Source: Herbiconiux gentiana (GTDB lineage: Bacteria > Actinomycetota > Actinomycetes > Actinomycetales > Microbacteriaceae). Taken from it: a DNA stretch of 64,000 nucleotides. The DNA is taken from assembly GCF_024978135.1 (NCBI RefSeq), contig NZ_JANTEZ010000004.1, positions 462,304 through 526,303 on the forward strand, in the 5' to 3' direction. Positions 1 through 8,526 of this stretch are shown in pieces. The translations under genes and the position numbers were made by a program. Numbering within the stretch: the first letter of the stretch is position 1; each line of letters begins with the position of its first letter. Under the pieces are notes generated by a model. That model was not told the origin of the DNA and made no database searches. It saw only the letters and a program-made list of their open reading frames with translations.

Positions 1-960
1 CTTCGCCGCGGGGTCACCGAACACCGTCAGCCCGAGACCCTGCACGCCGGCGAGCATGGCGGCCCCGTGCATCCGGTGCCTCTCGATCGTGGCGTCGAGC
101 CCCTCTTCGACGATGATGCGGGCGCACTCGCGCGCCCCGTAGAGCATCGTGGTGGCCTCGGTGTGGTGGTTCAGGCGCTTCTCTCCCCAGTAGTCGAAGA
201 TCATGGCGAGGTCGAAATAGTTCGAGCGGATGCGCGACTCACGGATCTCGTCGCTCGACCCCGCGATGCCGGCCTCGATGCTCTTGCGCGACTCGATGCG
301 CTCGACGGCCTTCGCCGAGAACGTCGCCGGCGCCGACCCGGACGGCCCCCCGAGGCACTTCTGCAGCCCCGCCGTCACGGCGTCGAGGCCGAGGGCGTCC
401 GCGTCGAAGGGGTTGCCCGCGAGCGACGCGGTGACGTCGGTGTAGAAGAGCACGCCGTGCTTGGCGCAGAGCTCGCCGAGACCCTCGAGCGGCTGGGCGA
501 GCGTGGTGCTGGTGTCGCCGTGCACGACGGCGAGGAGGGCGGGCTTGACGCGCACGATCGCGCTCTCGATCTCGCTCTCGGTGAAGACCGTACCCCACTC
601 GCGCTCGATCACGTGCACCTCGGCGCCGGCGCGCTCGGCGATCTCGCGCAGCAGATGCCCGAAGCGGCCGAACACCGGCACGAGCACGCGGTCGCCGGGG
701 GCGACGAGCGACAGGATGGCCGCCTCGATGCCCGCGCGCGAGGTGCCGTCGATCAGCAGCGTCTGCTCGTTGGCCGTGCGGAAGACCTGCCGGTACAGCC
801 CCATGGTCTCGGTCATGTACGCCGTCATCGCGGGATCGTACTGGCCGACGAGCTGCGCCGACATGGCGCGCAGCACGCGCGGGTCGGCGTTGATCGGGCC
901 GGGGCCCATGAGCAGGCGCGGGGGCGGGTTGATCGGCAGCAGGGCGGGCGGCGTGCTCAT
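1..960 (-). CDS. PucG-like alanine/ureidoglycine-glyoxylate aminotransferase (3' end outside window)
   Basis: The gene reads leftward from ATG at 960 and runs off the window, so about 320 N-terminal residues are visible. It starts MSTPPALLPINPPPRLLMGP, the typical opening of fold-type I PLP aminotransferases of the alanine-glyoxylate / serine-pyruvate group. The motif GLQKCLGGPSG near residue 200 carries the expected PLP-binding lysine. Family members transfer amino groups to glyoxylate; PucG uses (S)-ureidoglycine in purine breakdown. The neighbouring amidase and formamidase, plus guanine deaminase 21 kb away, make a purine-nitrogen role plausible. The substrate is inferred, not shown. Alternative: ordinary serine- or alanine-glyoxylate aminotransferase. 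Confidence 0.8.
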   Translation of the reverse strand, partial: MSTPPALLPINPPPRLLMGPGPINADPRVLRAMSAQLVGQYDPAMTAYMTETMGLYRQVFRTANEQTLLIDGTSRAGIEAAILSLVAPGDRVLVPVFGRFGHLLREIAERAGAEVHVIEREWGTVFTESEIESAIVRVKPALLAVVHGDTSTTLAQPLEGLGELCAKHGVLFYTDVTASLAGNPFDADALGLDAVTAGLQKCLGGPSGSAPATFSAKAVERIESRKSIEAGIAGSSDEIRESRIRSNYFDLAMIFDYWGEKRLNHHTEATTMLYGARECARIIVEEGLDATIERHRMHGAAMLAGVQGLGLTVFGDPAAK

Positions 961-1001
961 CGGTCTCCTCGAAAAGTCTGTTTCGTCACCTCCCATCCTA
1001 C

Positions 1002-1026
1002 GAAACGCGTGTTTCACCCGTGTTTC
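1002..1026. promoter_or_regulatory. GAAAC/GTTTC motif cluster, possible operator
   Basis: The gap between the PucG-like gene and the end of the amidase gene contains GAAACGCGTGTTTC (1002-1015), two inverted 5-bp arms around GCGT. CGTGTTTC occurs twice, at 1008-1015 and 1019-1026, 11 bp apart, so on the same face of the helix. It lies about 45 bp upstream of the PucG-like start. GAAAC/GTTTG words recur at about 3989-4028, upstream of the formamidase. A regulator site is inferred from symmetry only. Confidence 0.3.
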
Positions 1027-1048
1027 GGGGGACGTGCCCAGCGCCGTT

Positions 1049-2779
1049 CTACGCGAGGTCGGACGCCAGGTCGATCAGGGCGAGGTCGGAGCCGCGCGGG
1101 CCGACGAGGCAGAGGCCGAGCGGGGCGGTGCCGCCGGGGGCGGGCACGTGCAGCAGCGGCGCCGAGAGCGCGGGGTAGCCGCCGGTGCCGGCGACGGCGG
1201 TCATCCGCAGGGTGGCGGCGCGCACGGCCGCGATGGTCTCGGCCGAGGCGTCGAGCGGGGGCGCCGCCGACGAGGCCGACGGCAGCAGCAGCACCCGCCC
1301 GTCGAGCGCCGCGTCGAACCGCTGCCGCGCCTGCCGCAGCACCTCGCGGGCGTCGAGCTCCTGGCCGGGGGTGATCGCGGCGGCGACCTCGAAGCGCTCG
1401 GCGACGTCGGCGCCCACGGCTCCCGGATGCGCGGCCACCCACGCCCCGTCCGCCCGCCACGCCTCGGCGCCCTGCACCGTGCGGAACGCGGCGAACACCT
1501 CGTCGAGCCCCCCGAGCTCCACCTCGACGACCGCTCCCCCGAGCCCTGCCACGAACGCCCGGAACGCGTCCGCAACCTCGGGCGCGCACCCCTCGAGCAG
1601 CTCGGGCGCCGCGACGAGCCCCGCCCGCAGCGCGGTAGCCGCGCCCTCGGTTGCGGGGAGCGTCGCCGCGGCGGCCGCGCGGAGCGTGGGCGCGTCGCGC
1701 GTCAGCCAGCCGACCGTGTCGAACGAGGGTGCGAGCGGCAGCAGGCCCCGCGTGCTCACGGCGCCGTGCGTGGTGCGCAGCCCCCACAGCCCCTGGTACG
1801 AAGCGGGCACGCGGATCGACCCGGCCGTGTCCGTCGCCAGGCCGATGCTCGCCTGGCCGAGCGCCACCGCGGCGGCCGGCCCGCTCGACGACCCCCCGGG
1901 GATCGCCCCGGGCACCGCCGGGTTCGGCGGCGTCCCGTAGTGCGTGTTCCGCCCCGCGATGCTGTACGCGAACTCGTCGGTCTGCGCGATGCCCTGCACG
2001 GCCGCGCCGGCGGCCCGCAGCGCGGCCACCGCGTCGGCGTCGACGGATGCCCGCCCCGCCTCCGCGAGGAACACCGGGTTGCCCGCCCCCACCGCGTACC
2101 CCGCGACGTCGAACAGGTCCTTCACCGCCACCGTCATCCCGTCGAGCGGCCGCGCGCCGAACGAGCCGACCAGCGGCCCCGCGCCCGACGCACCGACCAG
2201 CGAACCCGCGCCCGATGCAGCGGCCAACGAACCCGCGCCCGACGCACCGGCCAGCGGCCCCGAGTCGGACACGGCGGCCGAGCTGCCGGTGGCGGCCGGA
2301 ACCGGCGCCGGCGGCACGAGCGGCGCCCCCGCCACCCGCCAGACCGAGCGGTTGAGCGCGGGCGGGGCGCCGGTGACGTGGGCGGCTCCGATCGTCCAGG
2401 TGCCGTCGGGCGAGCGCTGCCAGAGCTGCGTCTGCAGCCCCGTCCCGCCGGCGTCGAAGGCGCTGACGGACACGATCAGTGCCGCATCCGGAGCCACCAC
2501 CCGCACGTGCAGCTCGACGATGCGCCGCGGCGCCACCCCGCCCCGCAGCCCGCGGAACGCCGCGATGCGCTCGTGCCCCACGAGCAGCCCGTTCGCATCG
2601 CCCCGCAGCGTGGCGCCGCCCGGCGCGAACGACCCGTCGAGCGCCTCGAGGTCATTCGTCATCAACGCCGCCTCGTATGCCCGGAACGCCCCCACCAGCG
2701 CCTCGAGCTCGCCCGCGGGCAGCACCCCCACCATCGACGTGACGTCAGCGGGAAGCCCCGCACCCACCGGCTCAGCCAC
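1049..2779 (-). CDS. AtzH-like (DUF3225) domain fused to an amidase-signature hydrolase
   Basis: Predicted protein of 576 residues. GTG at 2779 is chosen because it overlaps the upstream formamidase by 8 bp; an ATG at 2824 would overlap it much more. Residues about 1-130 resemble the SnoaL-fold AtzH/HpxZ domain, which elsewhere is a separate subunit beside AtzE-type amidases. A Gly/Ala/Ser linker of 9-residue repeats follows, then an amidase-signature domain. The catalytic triad is visible: Lys in TVAVKDLFD, the Ser-rich GGSSSG, and Ser in DTAGSIRVPAS. It probably hydrolyses a small ureide or amide from purine or azine breakdown. The usual helical N-terminus of the amidase domain is missing and appears replaced by the repeats. 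Substrate unknown. Confidence 0.82.
   Translation of the reverse strand: MAEPVGAGLPADVTSMVGVLPAGELEALVGAFRAYEAALMTNDLEALDGSFAPGGATLRGDANGLLVGHERIAAFRGLRGGVAPRRIVELHVRVVAPDAALIVSVSAFDAGGTGLQTQLWQRSPDGTWTIGAAHVTGAPPALNRSVWRVAGAPLVPPAPVPAATGSSAAVSDSGPLAGASGAGSLAAASGAGSLVGASGAGPLVGSFGARPLDGMTVAVKDLFDVAGYAVGAGNPVFLAEAGRASVDADAVAALRAAGAAVQGIAQTDEFAYSIAGRNTHYGTPPNPAVPGAIPGGSSSGPAAAVALGQASIGLATDTAGSIRVPASYQGLWGLRTTHGAVSTRGLLPLAPSFDTVGWLTRDAPTLRAAAAATLPATEGAATALRAGLVAAPELLEGCAPEVADAFRAFVAGLGGAVVEVELGGLDEVFAAFRTVQGAEAWRADGAWVAAHPGAVGADVAERFEVAAAITPGQELDAREVLRQARQRFDAALDGRVLLLPSASSAAPPLDASAETIAAVRAATLRMTAVAGTGGYPALSAPLLHVPAPGGTAPLGLCLVGPRGSDLALIDLASDLA
2167..2274 (-). repeat. 27-bp tandem repeat, four units, inside the amidase gene
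   Basis: Four consecutive 27-bp units (2167-2193, 2194-2220, 2221-2247, 2248-2274) differ at a few bases each. They encode the 9-residue repeat approximated by ASGAGSLVG between the AtzH-like and amidase domains. The period is a multiple of three, so unit gain or loss would only change linker length. Confidence 0.85.
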
Positions 2780-3875
2780 GGCGCACCCCCGCGAAGTCCG
2801 CGACGCGGATGCGCGCGTGCACACCCTTCACGATGTCGACCACCTGCGAGATGTCGAAGTCGGTGGCGGCGCTGAGGTAGGCGTAGGCGAGCGCGCGGTC
2901 CATGCCGTACCGCGCCTCCAGCAGCCCGAGCGCAGCGCGCACGCAGTTCTGCACAGCGACGTCGAGGTCCTCGTCGAGGCCCGTCGGCACCAGGAACTCC
3001 GAGGTCTCGGCCAGCGGCCCGGCCAGCGCCCCGAACGACTCCACGGCGACCGCCTGCGGAACCACCTCGAACCGCACCGTCACCCGCAGCGACGCCTCCA
3101 TCGCGGTCAGCGCCACCTCGCCGTCACCCTGCGCGAAGTGCGGATCGCCCACGTACGCCAGCGCCCCCGGCACCTGCACCGGCAGGTACAGCGACGAGCC
3201 GACGGTGAGCAGGTTGATGTCGATGTTGCCGCCGTGGGCCCCGGGCGGCACCGAGTGCGGCCTCGACGAGCCCGCCACCGCGACCCCCATGATGCCGAGG
3301 AACGGCCGAAGCGGGAACCGCACCGAGCGCTCCCCGCCCGGCACGAGCGGCAGCGTGCCCCACTCTGCGCCGTCGAGCCCGTCCGCGACCTCGGCGAACA
3401 CGCTCACCGAGCCCTGCGACTCCGGCATCTCCCCGACCAGGGCACCCTTGCCGTGCCGGTTCGAGATCACGCCGTAGGGCACGCGCGGGGTCGTCTCGAG
3501 CACGGTCATCTTCAGCAGGTCGCCCGGCTGCGCCCCGCGCACCGCGACGGGCCCGGTGACGACGTGGGGGCCGTCGGCCGTCGAGCGCGGGTACGCGGAG
3601 GCCGCCAGCGCCACAGCGTCGTCGAGCACGAACGAGCGGTCGACCCCGTTCGCGGCGAAGAAGGCGACCGGGTCGCGACCCTGGTCCTCCAGGATGCCCT
3701 CGTGGCTCAGCGTGTCGATCGTCACGTCGGTGCCCGAGTCGATCGTCAGCACGGGCTGGTCGGTCGCGCAGGGCAACCGCCCCCAGAGCACGTGCGAGAG
3801 GCTCGCGGCCAGGTACTCGGTGGCGCGGATCTCGCCCGCGCCGGGCTGCAGGGCCGCCGTCATCGACATGCGCAT
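2772..3875 (-). CDS. Acetamidase/formamidase (FmdA/AmdA family)
   Basis: Predicted protein of 367 residues that releases ammonia from formamide or acetamide. Family features include the early TIDSGTDVTIDTLSHEG stretch, GPVAVRGAQPGDLLKM near residue 110, the VPPGAHGGNIDINLL segment near residue 215 and GDPHFAQGDGEVALTAMEAS near residue 245. All are typical of cytoplasmic formamidases. The stop overlaps the GTG start of the amidase fusion, so the two are almost certainly co-transcribed leftward. Formamide is a plausible end product of heterocycle breakdown, which fits the cluster. A second ATG two codons in (MRM-SM) is an equally good start. Confidence 0.9.
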   Translation of the reverse strand: MRMSMTAALQPGAGEIRATEYLAASLSHVLWGRLPCATDQPVLTIDSGTDVTIDTLSHEGILEDQGRDPVAFFAANGVDRSFVLDDAVALAASAYPRSTADGPHVVTGPVAVRGAQPGDLLKMTVLETTPRVPYGVISNRHGKGALVGEMPESQGSVSVFAEVADGLDGAEWGTLPLVPGGERSVRFPLRPFLGIMGVAVAGSSRPHSVPPGAHGGNIDINLLTVGSSLYLPVQVPGALAYVGDPHFAQGDGEVALTAMEASLRVTVRFEVVPQAVAVESFGALAGPLAETSEFLVPTGLDEDLDVAVQNCVRAALGLLEARYGMDRALAYAYLSAATDFDISQVVDIVKGVHARIRVADFAGVRRG

Positions 3876-4104
3876 CCGTTCTCGTGCCCGGTCGGGTGGA
3901 GCTGGCGGCGGGCCCCGGGGCGGCCGCCGACCCCCCGAGGCTATCGCCGTTTGCGGCCCGCTTCCCCGAGCGGATAGCGTTCAGGAGCACTGTTTGCACG
4001 GCCGAAACCGGCTTTTACACCCGCGAAACATGCACCCCCTCGGCGTGAAACAGCGCCGCGCCGACCCCACCACCCGACCGCCCCACCGACCGACGGGACC
4101 AACC

Positions 4105-4845
4105 GTGCTCACGAGACTCCGCGCCAACAGCGGCACCCTGCACCTCGCGCTGATGCTCGCGCTGACGTTCTCGACCGGCGTCGTCGACGCCATCGGCTAT
4201 CTCGGCCTCGACAAGGTGTTCGCGGGCAACATGACGGGCAACGTGGTCATCCTCGGCATGGCGCTCGCGGGCGCCCCGGGGCTGCCCTGGCTCGGCCCGC
4301 TGATCGCCCTGTTCGCCTTCATGGCGGGCGCGGTCGTCGGCGGCCGGGTGCTCCGCCCGATCAAGGCCGGATGGACGACCCGCACCACCTGGCTGATCAC
4401 CGTCGTGGGGCTGATGCTGACGGCGCTGGCGATCACGCTCTTCGTGCTCGACGGGGCTCCGCCGCAGCCGTGGGAGTACCTGATCACCACGTTCCTCGCC
4501 ATGGCGATGGGGCTTCAGGCCGCGACCGCCCGGCACATCGGTGTCAAGGACGTGACGACCGTCGTGGTCACCTCGACCATCACCGGTTTCGCGGCCGACT
4601 CGCGCCTCGCCGGCGGCAAGGGCCAGCCGTGGTTCCGTCGCGCGGCGGCGATCGTGCTGATCGCGGCCGGGGCCGGCGTGGGCGCGCTGCTGCTCCTGCT
4701 GCACATCGGCTGGGGGCTGGCGGCGGCCGCGCTGGTGACGGTGGTCGTGGCGGTGATCGGCCACGTCACGGCCCACGTGAAGCACGCCGAGCGGGCCGAG
4801 GCGGCCTCAGCGGAAGCCGCCCCGGCCACCCCTGCGAAGAGCTAG
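4105..4845 (+). CDS. DUF1275 (YoaK-like) integral membrane protein
   Basis: Predicted protein of 246 residues with about six hydrophobic segments and the family's early pattern TFSTGVVDAIGYLGL followed by GNMTGNVV. The GTG at 4105 puts the family start close to the N-terminus; an in-frame ATG at 4030 would add 25 poorly conserved residues. Function unknown; some DUF1275 proteins sit beside purine or urate genes, so transport of a breakdown product is possible. It diverges from the formamidase across 229 bp, and its stop shares the bases CTAG with the convergent mutM stop. Confidence 0.82.
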   Translation: MLTRLRANSGTLHLALMLALTFSTGVVDAIGYLGLDKVFAGNMTGNVVILGMALAGAPGLPWLGPLIALFAFMAGAVVGGRVLRPIKAGWTTRTTWLITVVGLMLTALAITLFVLDGAPPQPWEYLITTFLAMAMGLQAATARHIGVKDVTTVVVTSTITGFAADSRLAGGKGQPWFRRAAAIVLIAAGAGVGALLLLLHIGWGLAAAALVTVVVAVIGHVTAHVKHAERAEAASAEAAPATPAKS

Positions 4846-5858
4846 GCGGCGACCCGCGCCACCCGCGCCCGGAACGGCCGCTGGCACCGCGGGCACAGGT
4901 GCGACGACCGGTTCATGAACGCCTCCCGCACGATCGGCGTGCCGCACCGCGGGCACGGCTTCCCCTGCTGCCCGTAGGCGTTCAGGCTGTGCGAGAAGTA
5001 CCCCGACGCCCCGTTCACGTTCACGTACTGCGCGTCGAAGCTCGTGCCGCCCTCGGCGAGGGCCTTCTCGAGCACCACCCGCACCTCGGCGAGCAGCTCA
5101 CGCGCCCGGGCCCGCGGCAGGCGGTCGGCCGGATGCTCGTAGTGCACCCGCGCGGCCCACAGCGACTCGTCGGCGTAGATGTTGCCGATGCCCGAGACGA
5201 GTGTCTGATCGAGCAGGGCCCGCTTGATCCCGGTGCGCTTGCGCCCGAGCGCCGCGAGGAACGTCGCCTCGTCGAACGCGGGGTCGAGCGGGTCGCGGGC
5301 GATGTGCGCCACCTGGCCGGGCACGAGCGCGAGCGTGTCGCCGAGCATCCGCCCGCTGTCGAAGCCCGAGTACCCGCCGGCGGCACCGTCGGCCGTGGGC
5401 ACGAGGCGGTCGACCGCCATCGAGCCGAAGATGCGCTGGTCGACGAAGTTCACCCAGAACTCGCCGTGCTCCGGATGCTCGATCTGCAGCCGGATGCGCA
5501 GCAGCCCCTCCTCGCCGGTACCCGGCGTGCGCAGCAGCACCTGCCCGCTCATGCCGAGGTGCGCGACCAGCGCCTGCGGCCCTGAGGCCGCGGCTGTCGC
5601 GGGCGCGGCACCACCCGCGCCGCCCTCCCCCGTCGGCGCCGCCGCCGCCCCCGCCGACAGCGGGAACCACAGGAACTTCCCCCGCCGGACGGCGGCGAGC
5701 ATCCGTCGCCCCTCGAGCAGCGACTCGAACCGCCCCTCGAGCGGGCTGTGCCGCTTCAGCGACCGGGTGTCGAACACCTCGACCCCGGTGATCAGCGCAC
5801 CCGAGACGGCGGGCTCGAGGCCCGCGCGCACGACCTCGACCTCGGGGAGCTCCGGCAC
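4842..5858 (-). CDS. mutM: Formamidopyrimidine-DNA glycosylase
   Basis: Predicted protein of 338 residues. It removes oxidised purines such as 8-oxoguanine and FaPy and nicks the DNA by beta/delta elimination. The N-terminus is the catalytic MPELPEVE (Pro2 as Schiff base, Glu3). The C-terminus has a four-cysteine zinc finger, CPRCGTP near residue 300 and CPRCQ near 325. It is longer than the usual 270-290 residues because of an Ala/Gly-rich insert of about 30 residues between KFLWFPL and ALVAHLGMSGQ. It follows rnc with 3 bp between them, the standard actinobacterial order. Confidence 0.96.
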   Translation of the reverse strand: MPELPEVEVVRAGLEPAVSGALITGVEVFDTRSLKRHSPLEGRFESLLEGRRMLAAVRRGKFLWFPLSAGAAAAPTGEGGAGGAAPATAAASGPQALVAHLGMSGQVLLRTPGTGEEGLLRIRLQIEHPEHGEFWVNFVDQRIFGSMAVDRLVPTADGAAGGYSGFDSGRMLGDTLALVPGQVAHIARDPLDPAFDEATFLAALGRKRTGIKRALLDQTLVSGIGNIYADESLWAARVHYEHPADRLPRARARELLAEVRVVLEKALAEGGTSFDAQYVNVNGASGYFSHSLNAYGQQGKPCPRCGTPIVREAFMNRSSHLCPRCQRPFRARVARVAA

Positions 5859-5861
5859 GGG

Positions 5862-6578
5862 CTAGGCCTTCGGGGCCGGCCCGAGCTCGGCGAACGCGGC
5901 CGCGGCCGCCACCGACTCGGCTTGCTTCTTGCTCGACCCGGTGCCCGATGCGCTGATCGCCCGCCGCTTGCCCGACGCCGGGAGCGTCACCGTGGCGGTG
6001 AACTCCTTGCGGTGGTCGGGGCCCGACTCCTCGATGGCGTAGACGGGGGCCTCGTAGCCGTGCTGCGCTGCACGCTCCTGGAGACTCGTCTTCGGATCCA
6101 TCGAGATGCCGAAGCGCCCGGGGTCGTTCGCGAGGGGCATGACGAGGCGCAGCACGAGTGCCGTCGCCACATCGGGCCCCTGGTCGAGGTAGGTCGCCCC
6201 GATCACCGCCTCGACGGTGTCGGCGAGGATGGACGCCTTGTCGCGCCCGCCCGTGAGCTCCTCGCCCCGGCCGAGCTTGATCACCTCGCCGAGCCCGATC
6301 GTGCGGGCGATCTCGGCGAGCGCGACCGTGCTGACCAGCGAGGCCCGCCGCTTGGCGAGCTCGCCCTCGGTGAGCTCGGTGAAGGTGGTGTAGAGCATCA
6401 CCGTCACGGCCTGGCCGAGGATGGAGTCGCCGAGGAACTCGAGCCGCTCGTTCGTGGGGATGCCGCCGTGCTCGTAGGAGTATGAGCGGTGGGTCAGCGC
6501 CAGGTCGAGCAGCGCGGGGTCGAGTTCGATCCCGAGGCGCGCCAAAAGGTGCGACCGGGCATCTTTTTCGTCAGACAC
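5862..6578 (-). CDS. rnc: Ribonuclease III
   Basis: Predicted protein of 238 residues that cuts double-stranded RNA in rRNA processing. The signature NERLEFLGDSILG lies near residue 42, the second acidic cluster DTVEAVIGATYLDQG near 115, and a double-stranded RNA-binding domain fills residues about 165-235. GTG at 6578 is chosen for GAGAGG 8 nt upstream; reading further upstream runs through rpmF in another frame. It sits between rpmF (23 bp away) and mutM (3 bp). Confidence 0.95.
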   Translation of the reverse strand: MSDEKDARSHLLARLGIELDPALLDLALTHRSYSYEHGGIPTNERLEFLGDSILGQAVTVMLYTTFTELTEGELAKRRASLVSTVALAEIARTIGLGEVIKLGRGEELTGGRDKASILADTVEAVIGATYLDQGPDVATALVLRLVMPLANDPGRFGISMDPKTSLQERAAQHGYEAPVYAIEESGPDHRKEFTATVTLPASGKRRAISASGTGSSKKQAESVAAAAAFAELGPAPKA

Positions 6579-6601
6579 CGGTCGCACCTCTCGAAGAACG
6601 A

Positions 6602-6805
6602 TTAAACGTCGGCGACCTTGCGGCCCTTGTACTCCAGGAACAGGGCGGTGCCTGCGGAGTCCTCGACGACCTTGGCGCGGTGCGGCAGGCTGTACGTGGT
6701 CTTGCCGTTCTCGATGGTCTTGACCAGCGTGGGGATCTCGGCCTTCCACTGCGAACGACGCGCGTGGGTGTTGGAACGTGACTTCTTCCGCTTCGGAACA
6801 GCCAT
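6602..6805 (-). CDS. rpmF: 50S ribosomal protein L32
   Basis: Predicted protein of 67 residues beginning [17 protein letters not shown], the recognisable L32 N-terminus. It has no cysteines, so it is the zinc-independent form. It lies downstream of the DUF177 gene and upstream of rnc in one leftward operon, as in many Gram-positive genomes. Part of the large ribosomal subunit. Confidence 0.97.
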   Translation of the reverse strand: MAVPKRKKSRSNTHARRSQWKAEIPTLVKTIENGKTTYSLPHRAKVVEDSAGTALFLEYKGRKVADV

Positions 6806-6873
6806 GGTTGTCTCTCTTCTTCTCGGTCGGCGTGCGTTCGTGGGGCGCGCGCCGGCGGTTTAGAACCCCGTGC

Positions 6874-7434
6874 CTAGGTGGCGTCGGTGTCTGTGTCTTC
6901 GGAAGCCGTCGAGCCCTGAGGGCTGCTCAGACCGGCCAGTGCCGACCATCTCGGGTCGATCACGTCGGGTGCGGGTTGTGCCGGATGGTCGGCCAGACGC
7001 TCGCCCGTCACCGGGTCGAGTCCTGGGCAGTCCGGCGTGCACACCGGCTGGAACGGAAGTGCCAGCACAACCGCATCCCTGATCAGAGGTTCGAGATCGA
7101 CATGGTCGTCATGAACCTCGTAATCGAAAGCTTCGTCAGAAGAATACGCGAAAAGCTCCTGGAATTCGACTTCGACGGTCTGGGCGATGTCGCGGAGGCA
7201 TCGGCTGCACTCCCCGACGGCCTCGGCCGAGACGTCGGCGGAGACCAGGATGCCCTCGTGCACGGACTCCAGACGGAGGTCGACGTGCAGTTCTTCGCCG
7301 GCCGGAACGGCCAGCAGGCCCTCACCGAGCTTCTCGCCGGTGGGGATGTCGAAGCGGTGCTCGCGCATCTCGCCGGGCTTGTGGAGGATGTCGCGCACGT
7401 TGACCGTGTAAGGGGTCTTCTTGAATGTGCTCAC
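6874..7434 (-). CDS. DUF177 (YceD) family protein
   Basis: Predicted protein of 186 residues. The YceD pattern is present: LHVDLRLESVHEGILVSADV in the middle, CSRC near residue 77, and the later CTPDCPGLDP motif. The family is usually encoded just upstream of rpmF and has been linked to large-ribosomal-subunit maturation. The C-terminus is acidic and Thr/Ser rich. A TAGAAT -10-like box lies 14 nt upstream of the start, with GGTGAG between them. First gene of the DUF177-rpmF-rnc-mutM operon. Confidence 0.92.
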   Translation of the reverse strand: MSTFKKTPYTVNVRDILHKPGEMREHRFDIPTGEKLGEGLLAVPAGEELHVDLRLESVHEGILVSADVSAEAVGECSRCLRDIAQTVEVEFQELFAYSSDEAFDYEVHDDHVDLEPLIRDAVVLALPFQPVCTPDCPGLDPVTGERLADHPAQPAPDVIDPRWSALAGLSSPQGSTASEDTDTDAT

Positions 7435-7511
7435 CGAGAGATTCTACCGGCTCCACGGGTGGGTGCGGTCAGGCCGGCGGGCGCGGCCGGGCAGGCGGCC
7501 CGCCCGCACGG

Positions 7512-8456
7512 TCAGGCCGCGGGCCGCGGCGGGTTGCGGTGCGCGTTCGCCGCCACCACCGCGTCGGCCTCCGCCCGCAGGGCGTCGACCACGGTGCGAA
7601 CCGCGAGCCGTTCCGCCCGGTCGGGCCGCATCAGCGCGAAGATGTGCCGCTCGGCGACGACCCCGCGCAGGTTCTTCAGCACGATCTCGCTGCGGTACGC
7701 CCCGCCCGCGGTGTAGCAGGGCAGGATGGCGACCCCGAGCCCGGCCGCGACGAACGCCTCGGTCACGCGCGTGTCGCCGAAGCGCTGCACCACGTTCATG
7801 GGAGTGCCCGCCGCCGAGGAGATGTCGAGGATGGTGCGCTCGAACGGGTAGCCCCACGGCACCCCGATCCAGCGTTCGCCGATCAGGTCCTCGGGGTCGA
7901 GCAGCTCCTTCTCGGCGAGCGGATGCCCGGGCGGCAGCGCGATGTCGAGCGGCTCGGTCATCAGCTTCACGGCCGCGAGCTCGGTGGAGGGCCAGTTGGT
8001 GGCCGCCGAGGAGGCCGTGTGCGCCAGCACGATGTCGAAGTCGGCGGTCAGCGCCGGGAAGTCGTCGCTCTCGGGGTCGCGGTCGCTGCAGTGCAGCGTC
8101 AGCCCGCCCACCTCGTCGAGGCGGCGCACGACACCCGGCAGCAGCATCTGCCCTCCGGTCGGGAAGGTCGCGAGCGACACCTCCCCCGTCGGGTCGTTGC
8201 GGAACTCGTCCCAGAGCGCGTTGGCGTGCTCGATGGCCACGGCCACGTCGGTGGCGCTGCGGGCGAGCGCCCGCCCCGCATCCGTCAGCACGATGCCGCG
8301 GCCGGCCTTCTCGGTCAGCGGAAGCCCGGCCTCGCGCTCGAGCACCCGCAGCTGCTGCGAGACGGCAGATGGCGTGCGGTGCGTGGCGCGCGCGACCTCG
8401 GTGATGCTGCCGCGCTCGGCGAGCTCGCGGAGCAGTTCGAGGCGCCGGACGTCCAT
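7512..8456 (-). CDS. LysR-type transcriptional regulator
   Basis: Predicted protein of 314 residues. The N-terminal winged helix contains GSITEVARATHRTPSAVSQQ. Residues about 90-295 form a LysR substrate-binding domain. It lies 70 bp downstream of the aminotransferase, last in the pyrimidine operon, and TAGAGT (8463-8468) sits 6 nt before the ATG, suggesting its own leaderless promoter. It could control the upstream operon or be unrelated; the MocR gene at 17147 is the other candidate regulator. Confidence 0.9.
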   Translation of the reverse strand: MDVRRLELLRELAERGSITEVARATHRTPSAVSQQLRVLEREAGLPLTEKAGRGIVLTDAGRALARSATDVAVAIEHANALWDEFRNDPTGEVSLATFPTGGQMLLPGVVRRLDEVGGLTLHCSDRDPESDDFPALTADFDIVLAHTASSAATNWPSTELAAVKLMTEPLDIALPPGHPLAEKELLDPEDLIGERWIGVPWGYPFERTILDISSAAGTPMNVVQRFGDTRVTEAFVAAGLGVAILPCYTAGGAYRSEIVLKNLRGVVAERHIFALMRPDRAERLAVRTVVDALRAEADAVVAANAHRNPPRPAA

Positions 8457-8526
8457 GAAGCGACTCTACAGCGCCGGCGCGGGGCACCCCGCCGAAGCTA
8501 AACGATCGACGGGTGCCCCGCGACGA

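Noticed and set aside
67..2875. Long open frames on the plus strand opposite the aminotransferase and amidase
   Set aside because: High-GC antisense shadows: Arg/Ala/Pro-rich composition and no motifs, while the minus-strand frames carry clear catalytic motifs.
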